Assembly (NCBI GenBank): GCA_002307245.1
Contig: DBTW01000171.1
Span: forward strand, 9,813-18,994
DNA from: Spirochaetaceae bacterium UBA1306
GTDB lineage: Bacteria > Spirochaetota > Spirochaetia > Treponematales > Rectinemataceae
Direction of reading: 5' to 3'
DNA length: 9,182 bases
Position numbers and translations under genes: made by a program. Below the pieces are notes generated by a model that saw only the letters and a program-made list of their open reading frames with translations, searched no databases and was not told the DNA's origin. Positions 1 to 6,896 of this stretch are shown here, piece after piece (within the stretch, counting starts at the first letter, position 1; each line of letters begins with the position of its first letter).

Positions 1-89
1 GCCTGCGAAGCCGGCGCCGCCTGCGCCAGGAGCGAGGCTCCCAGGGCCGAGAGCAGCAATGCCAAGGCCGCGATGCGCTTAATCGACAT
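1..89 (-). CDS. Exported protein, N-terminal fragment only (signal peptide)
   Basis: The first 29 codons of a minus-strand gene are visible before it leaves the window at the left edge. The start is ATG at 89-87, preceded by a perfect GGAGGAG ribosome-binding site at 101-95 with a 5-nt spacer, so the start is secure. The residues form a typical signal peptide: a basic start (MSIKR), a hydrophobic run of Ala and Leu, and a likely signal peptidase I cleavage site near Ala22 to Ala25, followed by Ala/Pro/Gln-rich residues. The product is therefore probably exported to the periplasm or outer membrane. It begins 25 nt after the greA stop on the same strand, so it is most likely the third gene of the TPR-greA operon. 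No mature domain is visible, so no function can be proposed. Confidence 0.72.
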   Translation of the reverse strand, partial: MSIKRIAALALLLSALGASLLAQAAPASQ

Positions 90-114
90 TTTTTCTCCTC
101 CGGGACGGAGGCGC

Positions 115-2799
115 CTAGAGCTTGGCCGCCTCGATCCTCTCGACTTTATACTGGAACTTTCGCTCGTGGATGAGGAAGGAAAGCCTCTCGCCGGGCTTGT
201 GGTTGAGGAGCTTCTTGCCCAGGGGCGAAAGGTAGGAGATGACGTTATTGTCGGGATCGGACTCCCAGGGGCCGAGGATCGTGTAGGTCTCCGACTCGTT
301 CGTGAGTTCGTTGAGCAGGGTCACCACATTGCCGAAGGAGACCTTGGTCACGGTGATCGTCGACTTGTCGAAGATCTGGGCGCGCTCGATCTCGTTCTTG
401 AGCTTGGCGACCTTGGCGTTGAGCTCGTCCTGCTTCTCCTTGGCCGCCTTGTACTCGGCGTTTTCCCGGAGGTCGCCCAGGGAGAGGGCGTAGGCGATCT
501 CCTTCTGGTTGATCGGCACCTCGACGTCGAGGATCTCCGCGAGGAGGGCCTGCTTCTCCGTGTACTTGTCCGAGGTGACCATGAGGCCGCGCGAGACGAC
601 CTGCTTCTCCTCCTCGCCGCCGAAGTGGAACTCGGGCCACTTCTCCACGATCTTGCGGCGCAAGGAAAGCTTGATGGCCGGGTCGAGGTCTTTCACGTCG
701 CTCACGAGGGTATAGATGCGCTCGATGGTCTCGGACTTGGAGTCGAGGAGGTACTGCTCCAGGGTCGAGTCCTTGAAGAGGATGGTCTGGACCTGCTTGT
801 TGATCTTACGGTTCTCGGTCGTGTCGCGATGGCTCTCGATCTCCTTGTAGGTGAGGTCGAGGATGTGCACGAGGGTGATCATCACCTTCTCGCTGGAGAG
901 GCCGAGCTCGGAGAACCAGCTTTCGTCCTTGAGGTTCTTGACCACCCAGATGAAGGCCTCGCGATGGTCGCGGTAGTTCTCCACGATGTCGAGGACCATG
1001 TGCTTGAGCTTCGCCTCGTTGCCCGATGACTTGAGGGTATCCAGAATCCCGGCGTTGAGCGAATAGGGGAAGAGCCGGACATAGACGTCGGGCCAGTCGG
1101 GAACGAAGTTCTTGATATGGAGCAGGAAGGACTTGCGCAGCTCGGAGTCCTTGATCCCGTCGTAGATGGCCACGGGGTCCTCGATCTCGTCGAAGAGCTC
1201 GGCGAAGCCGAGGGTCACGGAGCCCTTGAGGTGCGTGTACTTGGCCGCCAGCTCCTTGAGGAAGAGGTAGGACGCGAGGACGGTCTCGTTCGCCTGCTGG
1301 TAGGAGCGGACGAAGCTGGTGAAGAAGGCGAACATCTCGGTGAAGAACTCGGAGTCGGGCTCGCCCGACTCGAGGAAGTCGCGGAGGTACTGCACGCGGG
1401 AGAAGAAGTTCTTCTCGGCCTTGAACTGGTTGTAGACCTTCTCCTCGAAGGACAGGGGCCGGTCGCGGACGATGAAGGTCGCGATGTCGTCGGTGGCGTT
1501 GCCGAAGGTGGCGTCGGTCTTGAGGACCTCGCGGGCCTTGGCGCTCCAGGAATTCCACTCGCTCACCGTGAGGACCGAGGGCACGAGCTCGGCCTTGATG
1601 TGCTTGAGGTCGGCGCGGTTGTCGAAGCTCTTGATGATGATCTTGAGGGCCCAGGCCGGCTCCCCCTTCACCTTCTCGCGGAGCTTGTCCTTCGACCAGA
1701 CGGCCTTGAGGACCCAGATGTGCTCCTTGGAGAGGGTCGTGAGGCTGTCGATGGCCATCTTGAGCGACATCTTGTGGCCGCGGCTCTTGGCAAAGTCGAT
1801 CACGATATCGTCGCCCTTGATGCTCGCGATGCGGCCGATGTTCCAGGTGCGGTGGTAGACGTAGTTGCCGGCGTCGAAGGCGATGTGCTTCTCGAAGTCG
1901 GCCATGGCCTCGTGCATCGCGCGGTAGGACTGGGCGATGTTGGAGAGGCGGATGTAGTCCTCGAGGTGGGAGTGGTCCTTGTACTTGCCCTTGTAGCACT
2001 CGATGACGTCCTTGCGGAGGCTCGGGTTCTTGTCGTCGTAGTCTATGACCACCTTGAGGATGTCGAGGGCCGTGTTCCAGTCCTCCTTGTCCTTGTAGTG
2101 GCGATAGAGGTCGAGGAGGAGGCCGGCCGCCTTGTCCTCGGAGATCTGCTTGGCGATCTTGCGTTGGACGTGGAGGAAGAAGTCGATGTCCTCGGGGCAG
2201 GCCTCGACGAGCTTGCCCCAGATCTCCTTGACGTTGGTGGAGAGGCCCTTGTTGATGAAGCGGTGGAGGGCTTTCTTGTAGAAGTCGACGGCCTCGTCCT
2301 TCTTGCCTTCCTTCTCGCGCTTCTCGGCGAGAGCCTTGACGATGTCGGCCTCCTCGTAATCCACGCGGATGAGGCGCTCCCAGACGAGATACATGTCGTC
2401 GGGGCGGCCGTCGGCCTCGTAGCACTCGGCGAGGCGGCGGAGGGCCGTGCGGTTCTCGCCGAAGTCGAGGATGCGCTGGCAGACGAACTCGACGACGCTC
2501 CACTTCTTGTTGTCGGCGAAGACGTCGAGGAGGGAGACCATGGCGGAGTCGTCGATCTGCTGGCGCATCAAGGCGAAGATCCCCGAGAGGTAGAGGGCGA
2601 TGATGCTCGTCTTCGTGTGCGCGAGGTGCTCGTCGCAGAGGGTTTTGAGCTCGTCGATAGCCTTGTCGCGCAGGGCATCCTGGGCGATGGCGTCGAGCTC
2701 CTTGAGGTTTGCGGCGGAATAGGCGCCGAGGGAGGCGCGCGTCCACTTCTCCTCGTTGAGCATCTCCTGGACTTTCTGGGCGATCTGCGATTCGGCCAT
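115..2799 (-). CDS. greA: Long-form transcription elongation factor GreA with TPR-like N-terminal extension
   Basis: 894 residues. GreA enters the RNA polymerase secondary channel and stimulates cleavage of backtracked transcripts. The last ~147 residues (about 748-894) are a complete GreA: an N-terminal coiled coil with the tip motif GDLRENAEY, whose acidic Asp776 and Glu779 match the catalytic-tip acids of E. coli GreA (Asp41, Glu44), then an FKBP-like C-terminal domain containing ISYLSPLGKKLL. The first ~740 residues are helical and TPR/HEAT-like, with clear TPR character around 100-190. A short beta-rich insert at about 309-355 (RTWNIGRI...GDDIVIDF) resembles SH3/Tudor-type folds. Canonical GreA is about 158 residues. 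The long form is known in spirochaetes (Borrelia greA is about 900 residues) and is also reported in chlamydiae, so this is not a recent fusion. The ATG has AGGAG 6 nt upstream, and the ribosome-binding site runs into the stop codon of the preceding TPR gene, suggesting coupled translation. Codon use strongly favours AAG, GAG and CTC, consistent with high expression. Confidence 0.95.
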   Translation of the reverse strand: MAESQIAQKVQEMLNEEKWTRASLGAYSAANLKELDAIAQDALRDKAIDELKTLCDEHLAHTKTSIIALYLSGIFALMRQQIDDSAMVSLLDVFADNKKWSVVEFVCQRILDFGENRTALRRLAECYEADGRPDDMYLVWERLIRVDYEEADIVKALAEKREKEGKKDEAVDFYKKALHRFINKGLSTNVKEIWGKLVEACPEDIDFFLHVQRKIAKQISEDKAAGLLLDLYRHYKDKEDWNTALDILKVVIDYDDKNPSLRKDVIECYKGKYKDHSHLEDYIRLSNIAQSYRAMHEAMADFEKHIAFDAGNYVYHRTWNIGRIASIKGDDIVIDFAKSRGHKMSLKMAIDSLTTLSKEHIWVLKAVWSKDKLREKVKGEPAWALKIIIKSFDNRADLKHIKAELVPSVLTVSEWNSWSAKAREVLKTDATFGNATDDIATFIVRDRPLSFEEKVYNQFKAEKNFFSRVQYLRDFLESGEPDSEFFTEMFAFFTSFVRSYQQANETVLASYLFLKELAAKYTHLKGSVTLGFAELFDEIEDPVAIYDGIKDSELRKSFLLHIKNFVPDWPDVYVRLFPYSLNAGILDTLKSSGNEAKLKHMVLDIVENYRDHREAFIWVVKNLKDESWFSELGLSSEKVMITLVHILDLTYKEIESHRDTTENRKINKQVQTILFKDSTLEQYLLDSKSETIERIYTLVSDVKDLDPAIKLSLRRKIVEKWPEFHFGGEEEKQVVSRGLMVTSDKYTEKQALLAEILDVEVPINQKEIAYALSLGDLRENAEYKAAKEKQDELNAKVAKLKNEIERAQIFDKSTITVTKVSFGNVVTLLNELTNESETYTILGPWESDPDNNVISYLSPLGKKLLNHKPGERLSFLIHERKFQYKVERIEAAKL

Positions 2800-2813
2800 A
2801 TGGGTCTCCTCTC

Positions 2814-3797
2814 CTAGGCTGTGTACTGCTTATATATAGATTGATCGAGCAGCCTGACCTTGAGCAGGACCTCGTCGATCCTCGCCCGGTCCTCATTGGC
2901 CGCAATATAGTGGTCTATCAGCCAGAAATACCTGTTGATCAGGCGGGGCGTCAGCGCGGCCCTGTCCGATCCTCCGTCCTTGGACTCGTTCTCGAGCTGG
3001 TAGATGGATTGGCGGAGCTTGCCGACCTCTACGGCCTTGAGCTCGCGCTTGACGCCGAAGACGCCGAGCAGGGCCCCGTATACGGGGATCCACTCGGCCA
3101 GCTCCGGCCCGCGGTAACCCATGGCCGAGACCTTGGCCGCGAGCTTGCGGACCATGCCCGACTCGAGGAGCTCGACGTCGATCCTCTGAGGCGCGAGAAA
3201 GAAGGCTTCGCGGAAAAGGGCCTTGGAGCTTCGCTCGTCGCCCTGCATGGCGTAGCTGTCCGCGAGCTGGGCCAGGACCTCGGCATCCTCTTTCCGCTCG
3301 CGGGCGGCGGCCTCCAGGGACCTGAGGGCGCCCACGTAGTCGCCGGTTCCCTTCAGGCAGACGCCGATCCTGAGGGCGAGGTCGGCCTCGTGGGACTCCT
3401 TCTCCTCCGGGGGGAGGGCCTCGTACTGGCCGAGGGCTAGCGAGAAGGCGAAGCGCTTGAACGCGAACAGGGCTGGCTCGAACTCGCCCTCGAGCTTGGA
3501 TACGAAGGAGGCGAAGGCCTTCCATTGGGAGACGGCGTACTCGCCGCGCTCGAAGGGGTTGGGTAGTATCTCCAGGCGGGCCAGGCGATCGGCCCAGAAC
3601 CTGGAGCACTTGAGCGACCAGAGCACTTCGGAGTTCTCGAAATCGACGGCCAGCGCCTTTTCGAAGAGCTCCGCCGCGCCGCGAAGGTCGACTACCTTGA
3701 GTTTTTCGTACGCGCTCGACAGTAGTACGGTGACGCTTTCCTGCTCGGCCATGCTCTTCCGGGTATCGCTGCCCAGGCGATTCTCATCGATCGGCAC
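2814..3797 (-). CDS. Cytoplasmic TPR protein, first gene of the greA operon
   Basis: 327 residues with no signal peptide or membrane segment, so probably cytoplasmic. TPR-type helix pairs are visible at about 29-63 (AYEKLKVVDLRGAAELFEKAL) and 142-203 (GDYVGALRSLEAAARER, then a second unit with ALFREAFFLAP). The middle and C-terminal parts are helical and charged without a recognised catalytic motif. TPRs mediate protein-protein contacts; the partner is unknown, though the neighbouring GreA is an obvious candidate. The gene ends 14 nt before greA, and the greA ribosome-binding site abuts this TAG. The start is uncertain. GTG at 3797 has GAGG about 8 nt upstream. ATG at 3752 (MAEQESV, giving 312 residues) has a weaker GGAAGAG but a more natural N-terminus, because residues 1-15 (MPIDENRLGSDTRKS) do not look like part of the fold. 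It lies downstream of a good promoter at 3917-3944. Confidence 0.85.
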   Translation of the reverse strand: MPIDENRLGSDTRKSMAEQESVTVLLSSAYEKLKVVDLRGAAELFEKALAVDFENSEVLWSLKCSRFWADRLARLEILPNPFERGEYAVSQWKAFASFVSKLEGEFEPALFAFKRFAFSLALGQYEALPPEEKESHEADLALRIGVCLKGTGDYVGALRSLEAAARERKEDAEVLAQLADSYAMQGDERSSKALFREAFFLAPQRIDVELLESGMVRKLAAKVSAMGYRGPELAEWIPVYGALLGVFGVKRELKAVEVGKLRQSIYQLENESKDGGSDRAALTPRLINRYFWLIDHYIAANEDRARIDEVLLKVRLLDQSIYKQYTA

Positions 3798-3844
3798 GCC
3801 GATTTCCTCGGTGCCGGGGCAGCAGGGCTAAGGATATTGCGCTT

Positions 3845-3894
3845 CGCCAACCGCAGGTCTAGCGTAGCGTTTGGCGTGCGGTTATTGTACCGCA
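3845..3894 (-). promoter_or_regulatory. Structured leader with competing stem-loops upstream of the TPR-greA operon
   Basis: Read on the minus strand, this part of the predicted 5' leader contains TGCGGT-ACAATA-ACCGCA (3894-3877, perfect 6-bp stem and 6-nt loop). It is followed immediately by CGCCAA (3876-3871), which pairs with TTGGCG (3850-3845) around a 20-nt loop. A second TGCGGT at 3855-3850 could instead pair with the ACCGCA of the first stem (3882-3877), so two foldings exclude each other. Mutually exclusive stems are typical of attenuators and riboswitch expression platforms. No known riboswitch consensus was recognised and no U-rich terminator follows, so a regulatory role is only inferred. 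Confidence 0.3.
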
Positions 3895-3916
3895 AGCTTA
3901 CGACTAACGTTTCGAT

Positions 3917-3944
3917 ATTATCCCGGAAAAGAGGCTCTAGTCAA
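3917..3944 (-). promoter_or_regulatory. Sigma-70-type promoter for the TPR-greA operon
   Basis: On the minus strand, TTGACT (3944-3939, 5 of 6 matches to the -35 consensus) is followed after 16 nt by GATAAT (3922-3917, 5 of 6 matches to the -10 consensus). Transcription would start near 3910. This leaves a leader of about 113 nt to the GTG at 3797, or about 158 nt to the alternative ATG at 3752. It is the best promoter match in the divergent intergenic region and points the right way for the TPR gene, greA and the exported-protein gene. Confidence 0.6.
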
Positions 3945-4040
3945 TCGTCGCGGGGGCTGTAAAGCTCCTCCCGCCACGAGGAAAATCACTGTAGCAAAGA
4001 GAAATCCGCGTAAAAACCCAGGAGCGAAGCTTGGCGCATA

Positions 4041-4044
4041 GAGG
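4041..4044 (+). promoter_or_regulatory. Ribosome-binding site favouring the upstream rpe start
   Basis: GAGG lies 6 nt before ATG 4051. The in-frame ATG at 4069 has only pyrimidine-rich sequence in front of it (ACGCCCCC) and no Shine-Dalgarno match. This site is the reason for choosing 4051. It conflicts with the extended -10 at 4047-4055, which would start the transcript downstream of it. Confidence 0.4.
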
Positions 4045-4046
4045 CC

Positions 4047-4055
4047 TGGTATGAT
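4047..4055 (+). promoter_or_regulatory. Possible extended -10 promoter for rpe
   Basis: TGG followed by TATGAT matches the extended -10 pattern TGn plus TATAAT with one mismatch. There is no good -35 element at 16-18 nt; TTGGCG at 4031-4036 is too close, although it sits 18 nt from the weaker TACTAT at 4055-4060. Transcription would begin near 4062, only about 7 nt before ATG 4069 and after ATG 4051. If real, rpe would be translated from a nearly leaderless mRNA starting at 4069. Confidence 0.35.
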
Positions 4056-4773
4056 ACTATACGCCCCCATGGAAGAGCCTATCTTCGCCCCCTCGCTCCT
4101 ATCCTCGGATTTCTCCGATTTGCGCTCCTCGGTGGGCGCGATCGAGGCGGCTGGCGGAGACTGGGTCCATCTGGACGTGATGGACGGCCGTTTCGTTCCA
4201 AACCTCACCTTCGGTCCCAAGATGGTCTCCGACCTGCGGCCGAGGACGGGGCTCCCGATGGACGTGCATCTCATGACCGTCGAGCCCGAGCGTCTCGTCG
4301 CCGCCTTCGCCGGGGCCGGCGCGGATTACATAACCTTCCATGCGGAGGCCTGCGTCCACGCGCATAGGCTCGCCGAGGATATCCGCTCCTTGGGCGCGAA
4401 GCCCGGCATTGCCATCGTCCCGTCCACACCGGCCAGCCTGATCGCGGAGCTGCTGCCCTTCGTCGACCTGGTCCTCGTCATGACCGTCGACCCGGGCTTC
4501 GGGGGGCAATCCCTCATCCCGGCCTGCCTCGACAAGTGCTCGGCCTTGGCGCGGGCGAGGGCGGAGCGGGGGCTCTCCTTCCTGATCTCGGTCGACGGCG
4601 GCATCAACGCGGAAACGATCCGGGCCGCCTCGGCCGCCTGGGCCGACGTCCTCGTCATGGGCTCCGCCTTCTTCTCGGCGGCCGACCAGGCAGCAGCCCT
4701 CCGAGAGGCGCGGGCAACGTTCAAGGCCGCGAGGACTGGCCAGGGCGGCCCAGCCCCGGCGCGCCCCCATTGA
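4051..4773 (+). CDS. rpe: Ribulose-phosphate 3-epimerase
   Basis: 240 residues. Rpe interconverts D-ribulose 5-phosphate and D-xylulose 5-phosphate in the non-oxidative pentose phosphate pathway, in the cytoplasm. The TIM-barrel signatures are all present: APSLLSSDF at 13-21, HLDVMDGRFVPN at 40-51, DVHLM at 71-75, VDPGFGGQ at 146-153 (phosphate binding) and SVDGGIN at 180-186. Expected metal ligands and acid-base residues map to His40, Asp42, His73 and Asp182. The usual NPxTP segment reads VPSTP at 123-127. Family length is about 220-230, so the last ~15 residues (RTGQGGPAPARPH) are a small Pro/Gly-rich tail. Start 4051 is chosen for its GAGG ribosome-binding site; ATG 4069 (MEEPIFAPS) gives an N-terminus closer to that of other family members. 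It is the first gene of a plus-strand series running to dtd. Confidence 0.95.
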   Translation: MILYAPMEEPIFAPSLLSSDFSDLRSSVGAIEAAGGDWVHLDVMDGRFVPNLTFGPKMVSDLRPRTGLPMDVHLMTVEPERLVAAFAGAGADYITFHAEACVHAHRLAEDIRSLGAKPGIAIVPSTPASLIAELLPFVDLVLVMTVDPGFGGQSLIPACLDKCSALARARAERGLSFLISVDGGINAETIRAASAAWADVLVMGSAFFSAADQAAALREARATFKAARTGQGGPAPARPH

Positions 4774-4790
4774 GTTTTAGCTCGTCCATG

Positions 4791-4808
4791 CCGATAAGGT
4801 ATCGGAGG
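4791..4808 (+). promoter_or_regulatory. Hairpin overlapping the ribosome-binding site of the exported TPR gene
   Basis: CCGATA (4791-4796), loop AGG, and TATCGG (4800-4805) form a perfect 6-bp stem. The Shine-Dalgarno GGAGG is at 4804-4808, 9 nt before ATG 4818, so its first two bases lie in the stem. This could reduce translation of the exported TPR gene relative to rpe. The inverted repeat is seen directly; the control role is inferred. A transcription terminator is unlikely because no T-run follows. Confidence 0.35.
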
Positions 4809-4817
4809 CATACGCAC

Positions 4818-5858
4818 ATGCACGCGACGAAGACCCTCCTAACCGTCCTCCTCCTCGCGGCCCTCGTCGCCATCCCGGCGACGGCGCAAAAAGCCGCGGC
4901 GCCAGCCGCGAAATCGACCCTCGACAAGGGCGTCGAGCTGTTCGGCCAAGAGAAGTACCGCGACGCCCTGGACCTCTTCGGCAAGGTGATGTCGGACCCC
5001 AAGGCTTCGATCGAGCGACCCGAGGCAGCCTACTGGTCCGTCCTGGCCTACCTGGCGGTAGGCGATCAGGCCACGGCGGGAGCCTCCATAGACGCTTTCA
5101 TCTCGGCCTATCCGAAGAGCCCCCGCGTGCCCGATCTCCTCTACCAGCGTGGGCGCATCTTATATTCGAAGGCCGATTACGAGGGCGCCCTCAAGGTTTT
5201 CGCCGCCTTCGGTTCCCAAGCCCCCGCGAGCGACCTCCTCCCCGCGGCCCTTTACTGGAGCGGCGAGTGCCTCTATGCGCTCGGCCGCCTAGAGGAGGCC
5301 GAGCGAGCCTTCACGGCAGTCACCCAAGGCTATCCCTCGAGCGTGAAGGTCGAGGCCGCAACCTATCGGCTTTCCCTCATCGGCCTCGAGTACCGACAGC
5401 GTGAGCTCCTCAAGCTCCTCACCTGGAGCCATGAGGAATCGCTCCGCTCGGTCGAGGATTTCCGCATGCGCGAGAAGGCCTACGAGTCCTCGATCGCGCT
5501 CTATCAGAAGCAGATCTCCGACTCGAAGCGGGGCGCTGCCAACGACAGCGACAAGGTCATCGCCGATTTGCGGGCACAGGTCGCGGACTTGGGCTCGAGG
5601 CTCGCCTCCAGCGAGGCTAAGCTCGCCTCGGCCCTGGCCGAGGCCGATGCCCTTCGCGCGTCGCTCGCCGCCGCCCAGGCGGGGGCCGACCAAGCCAAGG
5701 CGGCGGCTCAACCGGCCGCGGCCCCGGCGCGGCCGACGGTTCCCCTCGACAGGGACTCGAAGACCCAGGCCCTCGACTCCAAGGCCCGGGCCCTCGACCT
5801 GCTCGGCTTTTATATCGATAAGATAGCCGCCGCCGACCAGAAGGACGGGAGCAAATGA
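4818..5858 (+). CDS. Exported TPR and coiled-coil protein
   Basis: 346 residues. ATG 4818 was chosen because GGAGG lies 9 nt upstream and a clean signal peptide begins there (MHATKTLLTVLLLAALVAIPATA, probable cleavage after Ala23); the open frame extends upstream only inside rpe. The mature protein has TPR units from about 34 to 180 (GVELFGQEKYRDALDLFGKV; GRILYSKADYEGALKVFAAF; GECLYALGRLEEAERAFTAV) and a helical region. A coiled coil follows at about 246-295 (DLRAQVADLGSRLASSEAKL), then an Ala/Pro-rich linker and a short helical end. TPR plus coiled coil in an exported protein recalls the CpoB/YbgF class of periplasmic factors, but the domain order is reversed and no homology is claimed. No lipobox cysteine is seen, so it is probably a soluble periplasmic scaffold. 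It overlaps the next gene by 4 nt (ATGA). Confidence 0.88.
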   Translation: MHATKTLLTVLLLAALVAIPATAQKAAAPAAKSTLDKGVELFGQEKYRDALDLFGKVMSDPKASIERPEAAYWSVLAYLAVGDQATAGASIDAFISAYPKSPRVPDLLYQRGRILYSKADYEGALKVFAAFGSQAPASDLLPAALYWSGECLYALGRLEEAERAFTAVTQGYPSSVKVEAATYRLSLIGLEYRQRELLKLLTWSHEESLRSVEDFRMREKAYESSIALYQKQISDSKRGAANDSDKVIADLRAQVADLGSRLASSEAKLASALAEADALRASLAAAQAGADQAKAAAQPAAAPARPTVPLDRDSKTQALDSKARALDLLGFYIDKIAAADQKDGSK

Positions 5859-6889
5859 AGCGGATATTGACCAGCGCAGCCCTGATAATCGCGGTCGCGA
5901 TGACCCTCGGCGCCCTCGAGGCCCGCGAGGGACTCGTCAAGCTCGTCGTGAACGAGTCGAACGCTCGCGTCTCCGTCTATAGGCTCGTCGACGTAGCCAA
6001 GGGCCGATACGAGGCCCTGATCTTCGACCAAGATCCCCGGACTACCTTCGCTACCCTCAGCGCGGACGGTCGGATGTACAAGCTCGGCGATTCCTTCGAC
6101 TTCCGCATCTCGGCCGCTAGGACGGACACCGGGGTCAGGATAGAATTCCGCTCCGCTGCCTTCGTCGTCCGCCAGACCCTCGATTTCGCGAAGTCCGAGG
6201 GCTCGGCCCTCGCAGATGGCCTGCACGTCGCATTTTCGGTCGAGAACATCTCCGAGCGGGAAGCCTCTGTAGGGCTCCGGTACCTGGTCGATACGTACCT
6301 CGCTGAAAAGTCGGGCCTGCATTTCACCACGGACAGGCGCCCGCGCGTATCCGAGGAGAGCTGCATCCTCCCGGGTGACGATGACTCCTGGATCGCGAGT
6401 CCCGGCGAGAAGACCAGCTTCATGATCCAGTTCTCCGGCGCCGGGATCACCCGGCCCGACAAGCTGATCCTCTCCAATTGGAAGCGTCTCTCCGACGCCA
6501 GCTGGGGCTTCGATACGAACCCCCAGAGGAACTTCACCCTCGTGCCATACTCCATCAACGACTCGGCGATAGCCCTCTATTGGGAGCCCGCGGCCTTGGC
6601 GAGGGGCGCCACGAGGCGCGTGGCCTTCGCCATGGGCGCCCTCAACGAGAAGGGCTATCCAGCGGAGGCCGGGGCTAAGAGCTCGACCGAAGCTATCTTC
6701 GACACTACCGTGCTCGGGCAAGCCGCTCCCGACGCCGCGACCTCGATGGCGGCCGACCTCGTGGCCGCCAGGGACCTCATCGGCAGGATAGACCGCGCCT
6801 TAGCCGAGGGCGGCGTCATCTCCGACGAGGAGCTCGCGGCCTGGAGGAAGATACTGGACCGCCTCGAGGAGCGGAAGAAAGGGTATTAG
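5855..6889 (+). CDS. Exported protein of unknown function, probably beta-rich
   Basis: 344 residues. A signal peptide is clear (MKRILTSAALIIAVAMTLGALEA, probable cleavage after Ala23). The mature part to about residue 275 alternates short hydrophobic strands and turns (VKLVVNESNARVSVYRLVD; VGLRYLVDTYLAEKSGLHF; FTLVPYSINDSAIALYWEP), suggesting a beta-sandwich. The last ~60 residues are helical and charged. There is no lipobox, no membrane segment after the signal and no catalytic motif that I recognise; one Cys (in SCILPGDDD) is present. The ATG overlaps the TGA of the exported TPR gene, so the two are probably translationally coupled and made in similar amounts, which suggests a shared envelope role. 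AAGGA lies about 9 nt before the start. The membrane TPR gene begins 7 nt after the stop. Function unknown. Confidence 0.85.
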   Translation: MKRILTSAALIIAVAMTLGALEAREGLVKLVVNESNARVSVYRLVDVAKGRYEALIFDQDPRTTFATLSADGRMYKLGDSFDFRISAARTDTGVRIEFRSAAFVVRQTLDFAKSEGSALADGLHVAFSVENISEREASVGLRYLVDTYLAEKSGLHFTTDRRPRVSEESCILPGDDDSWIASPGEKTSFMIQFSGAGITRPDKLILSNWKRLSDASWGFDTNPQRNFTLVPYSINDSAIALYWEPAALARGATRRVAFAMGALNEKGYPAEAGAKSSTEAIFDTTVLGQAAPDAATSMAADLVAARDLIGRIDRALAEGGVISDEELAAWRKILDRLEERKKGY

Positions 6890-6896
6890 GCCAGAC

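Noticed and set aside
1117..2817. Long open frame of 566 codons on the plus strand, antisense to greA
   Set aside because: It is the mirror of the strongly GC3-biased greA codons and is a monotonous Val/Leu/Glu/Asp/Gly-rich string without domains. greA has a secure identity on the other strand.
806..2905. Open frame of 699 codons on the minus strand in a second frame over greA
   Set aside because: The translation is an Arg/Pro/Gly-rich string typical of an out-of-frame reading of GC-rich DNA, with no ribosome-binding site and no recognisable fold.
3918..4274. Minus-strand open frame of 118 codons across the divergent promoter region
   Set aside because: It overlaps the rpe 5' end and both promoters and has no ribosome-binding site or domain.
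4536..4817. Upstream extension of the exported TPR gene inside rpe
   Set aside because: The frame is open there by chance. The signal peptide and GGAGG both point to ATG 4818, and the upstream residues are low-complexity Gly/Arg.
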